NCBI GenBank assembly: GCA_900756925.1
Contig: CAAELX010000037.1
Span: 61,305 to 125,304 of the forward strand
From: an uncultured Roseburia sp.
Lineage (GTDB): Bacteria; Bacillota; Clostridia; Lachnospirales; Lachnospiraceae
Direction: 5' to 3'
DNA length: 64,000 bases
In this document: piece after piece, positions 61,765-64,000 of the stretch
Numbering within the stretch: the first letter of the stretch is position 1
Layout: each line of letters begins with the position of its first letter
Translations under genes and position numbers: made by a program
The notes under the pieces: generated by a model
What the model was told of the DNA's origin: nothing
The model's input: only the letters and a program-made list of their open reading frames with translations
The model's database searches: none

Positions 61765-61904
61765 GCGATACCGCTCGGGCACCAGTGTATGGAAGTCATA
61801 GACTTTCAGAAGTTTTGTGTGCATGGTGCACACAGAATGAACGACATTCAGCTGCAGAGAAATCTGCAATATCAGGAAAGAAATTACAAAGAAGGGTAGA
61901 CGAG

Positions 61905-62387
61905 ATGGATAAGAAAAATATTCTGACTTATGAAGGACTTAAGAAGCTTGAAGACGAATTACAGAATTTAAAAGTTGTAAGAAGAAAAGAAGTAGCTGCA
62001 AAGATTAAGGAAGCAAGAGAGCAGGGAGACCTTTCCGAGAATGCAGAGTACGATGCAGCAAAAGATGAACAGAGAGATATTGAAGCACGTATTGAGGATA
62101 TTGAAAAAATCTTAAAGAACGCAGAAGTTGTTGTTGAGGAGGAAGTAGACCTTGACAAGATCAGCATCGGATGTAATGTAAAGATCTTAGATGTTGAGTT
62201 CGATGAAGAATTAGAATATAAAATCGTTGGTTCCACAGAAGCAAACAGCTTAAAGGGAAAGATTTCCAACGAATCTCCGGTAGGAAAAGCACTGCTTGGC
62301 AAAAAAGTTGGAGATATTGTAAAAGTAGAGACACCGGGTGGAGAGTTTGATTACAAAGTACTTTCCATTCACAGAGCAGAGAACTAA
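61905..62387 (+). CDS. greA: Transcription elongation factor GreA
   Basis: 160 residues from the ATG at 61905 (GAAGGGTAGACGAG upstream); the longer frame from 61785 is leader. The N-terminal coiled coil carries the catalytic acidic tip, [15 protein letters not shown]; the C-terminal FKBP-like domain has [32 protein letters not shown]. It rescues backtracked RNA polymerase by stimulating transcript cleavage. lysS follows after 41 bases, a common pairing. Confidence 0.95.
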   Translation: MDKKNILTYEGLKKLEDELQNLKVVRRKEVAAKIKEAREQGDLSENAEYDAAKDEQRDIEARIEDIEKILKNAEVVVEEEVDLDKISIGCNVKILDVEFDEELEYKIVGSTEANSLKGKISNESPVGKALLGKKVGDIVKVETPGGEFDYKVLSIHRAEN

Positions 62388-62428
62388 GACAGAAATTTGT
62401 CGAGAGACTCACAGAATGGAGGATGAAA

Positions 62429-64000
62429 ATGGCTGAACAGAACAACCAGAAGAAAAATGGCGGACAGCAGGACGTAAACCAGCTCGTTCAGGTTCGCTAT
62501 GACAAGTTACATGAATTACAGGCAAATGGAAAGAACCCATTTGAAATCACAAAATATGACGTGACACATCACAGCACCGAGATCAAGGACAACTTCGAGA
62601 CTTTAGACGGTCAGGAAGTATCTGTCGCAGGACGTATGATGTTCAAGCGTGTTATGGGAAAGGCATCTTTCTGTAACGTGCAGGATCTGAAGGGACGGAT
62701 CCAGATCTACGTGGCACGCGATGAGATCGGAGAGGATTCCTATAAAGACTTCAAGAAGTATGATGTCGGCGATATTTTAGGAATCAAAGGAAAAGTATTC
62801 AAAACCCAGACCGGTGAGATCTCAATCCACGCGCAGTCTGTAACGCTGTTATCCAAGAGTTTACAGATCCTCCCAGAGAAGTTCCACGGACTGACCGATA
62901 CCGATACCAGATATCGTCAGAGATATGTAGATCTTATCATGAATGATGAAGTAAAGGATACCTTCGTAAAGCGTTCCAAAGTCATCAGCAGCATCCGCCG
63001 CTACTTAGACGGACAGGGATTCATGGAAGTTGAGACACCTATGCTTGTTTCCAATGCAGGTGGTGCCGCAGCAAGACCGTTCGAGACCCATTTCAATGCG
63101 TTAAATGAGGACTTAAAGCTTCGAATTTCCTTAGAGTTATATTTAAAGAGACTGATCGTCGGCGGCATGGAGCGTGTATACGAGATCGGACGTGTATTCC
63201 GTAACGAAGGTCTTGATACCAGACACAACCCTGAGTTCACTCTGATGGAGTTATACCAGGCATATACCGATTACCACGGCATGATGGATCTGACCGAGAA
63301 CTTATACCGCTATATCGCAAAAGAGGTAACAGGTTCCGAGATCCTTACCTACGGTGAAAATCAGATGGATCTTTCAAAACCGTTCGAGAGAATCACAATG
63401 GTAGACGCTGTTAAGAAGTATGCAAACGTTGATTTCAACGAGGTGCCGGATACCGCAGCAGCCAAAAAGCTTGCGGACGAGCATCATATTGAATACGAAG
63501 AGAGACATGAGAAAGGTGATATCTTAAACTTATTCTTCGAGGAATATGTAGAAGAGCACTTAATCCAGCCTACCTTCGTTATGGATCATCCAATCGAGAT
63601 CTCCCCGCTGACCAAGATGAAGCCGGAAGATCCGAACTATGTAGAACGTTTTGAGTTCTTCATGAACGGCTGGGAGATGGCGAACGCTTACTCCGAGTTA
63701 AACGATCCGGAAGACCAGAGAAGACGTTTCGAGGCGCAGGAGAAGGCTTTTGATGCCGGAGATGAAGAGGCAAACCATACAGACGAGGACTTCTTAAATG
63801 CCCTTGCAATCGGTATGCCGCCAACAGGTGGTATCGGCTTCGGTATTGACCGTATGGTAATGATGATGACCAATTCACCGGCGATCAGGGATGTTTTATT
63901 ATTCCCGACAATGAAGACCCTGGACCCAAAGAAGGCTGAAAACAAAGCCGAAAAAGCAGCGGTAAATGGTTCTGCAGAGGATGCAACCGTGTCCGCGCCA
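62429..64000 (+). CDS. lysS: Lysyl-tRNA synthetase, class II (3' end outside window)
   Basis: 524 codons are visible, ATG at 62429 with AATGGAGGATGAAA. OB-fold anticodon-binding domain (about 45-150), motif 1 around RRYLDGQGFMEVETPML, motif 2 YEIGRVFRNEGLDTRHNPEFT and motif 3 GIGFGIDRMVMMMT are complete. After the catalytic core the frame continues in an Ala/Lys/Glu-rich tail (KKAENKAEKAAVNGSAEDAT) beyond the normal end, so a C-terminal extension or fused domain starts at the window edge. The gene charges tRNA-Lys. Confidence 0.95.
   Translation, partial: MAEQNNQKKNGGQQDVNQLVQVRYDKLHELQANGKNPFEITKYDVTHHSTEIKDNFETLDGQEVSVAGRMMFKRVMGKASFCNVQDLKGRIQIYVARDEIGEDSYKDFKKYDVGDILGIKGKVFKTQTGEISIHAQSVTLLSKSLQILPEKFHGLTDTDTRYRQRYVDLIMNDEVKDTFVKRSKVISSIRRYLDGQGFMEVETPMLVSNAGGAAARPFETHFNALNEDLKLRISLELYLKRLIVGGMERVYEIGRVFRNEGLDTRHNPEFTLMELYQAYTDYHGMMDLTENLYRYIAKEVTGSEILTYGENQMDLSKPFERITMVDAVKKYANVDFNEVPDTAAAKKLADEHHIEYEERHEKGDILNLFFEEYVEEHLIQPTFVMDHPIEISPLTKMKPEDPNYVERFEFFMNGWEMANAYSELNDPEDQRRRFEAQEKAFDAGDEEANHTDEDFLNALAIGMPPTGGIGFGIDRMVMMMTNSPAIRDVLLFPTMKTLDPKKAENKAEKAAVNGSAEDATVSAP

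Overview
The window looks like a chromosomal stretch of a low-to-mid GC, spore-forming gut Firmicute of the family Lachnospiraceae (Roseburia / Agathobacter / Eubacterium rectale type). The basis is the family content: BofA, a CwlD-like amidase, a Gram-positive Tad pilus locus with DUF5702 and DUF6382-FHA proteins, MecA, GtrA, GHKL/LytTR two-component pairs and several glycoside hydrolase family 3 (GH3) proteins, together with strong AGGAGG-type ribosome sites. The genus is inference. No rRNA, tRNA, IS element, prophage or CRISPR array was seen.

Layout. 1-4.7 kb: the 3' end of a GH3 beta-glucosidase, a convergent AraC regulator, a HAD phosphatase, a stand-alone ATPase/nuclease-like protein and a decayed lipoprotein. 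4.7-17.9 kb: two copies of a cassette made of a LytTR response regulator, a GHKL histidine kinase and a membrane-tethered GH3 protein with reversed domain order. Between them lie a zinc-ribbon protein, a nucleoside phosphorylase-like protein and a GtrA protein. Similar LytTR-type direct repeats lie at the same distance from the -10 box in front of the first GH3 gene and gtrA, so this block is probably one cell-surface glycan-sensing regulon. 17.9-25.2 kb: a LysR gene flanked by two copies of a promoter-plus-terminator leader, then a membrane-anchored 5'-nucleotidase, a coiled-coil protein and an OmpR-type two-component system. 25.3-25.64 kb: a tandem array of GC-rich palindromes. 25.7-34.2 kb: an aconitase-family hydratase, an AI-2E-type permease, an unusual TPR/AAA protein and glycogen branching enzyme.

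34.3-41.4 kb: mostly minus-strand envelope and sporulation genes (CwlD-like amidase, GH18/SH3 protein, Ser/Thr kinase fused to a CpaE-like module, a second CpaE-like protein), then MecA, DUF1858, DUF2508 and BofA. 41.4-50.4 kb: a compact Tad (type IVb) pilus operon with two prepilin peptidases, TadZ/CpaE, CpaF, TadB, TadC, Flp pilin, pseudopilins and an FHA protein. The kinase of the neighbouring block and the FHA protein could form a phosphorylation/recognition pair. 50.5-64 kb: rhomboid protease, cytosolic histidine kinase, HIT protein, MurG, SleB-type hydrolase, SPFH protein, ornithine carbamoyltransferase, BirA, CoaX, DusB, GreA and the first 524 codons of LysS.

Most noteworthy: the duplicated LytTR-kinase-permuted GH3 cassette with matching operator-like repeats; a 15-nt perfect complementarity between the leader of the second GH3 gene and the ribosome site of the first; the duplicated leader with covarying hairpin around lysR; a 24-bp hairpin inside the pilus operon; and CpaE-like proteins that all lack the P-loop lysine.
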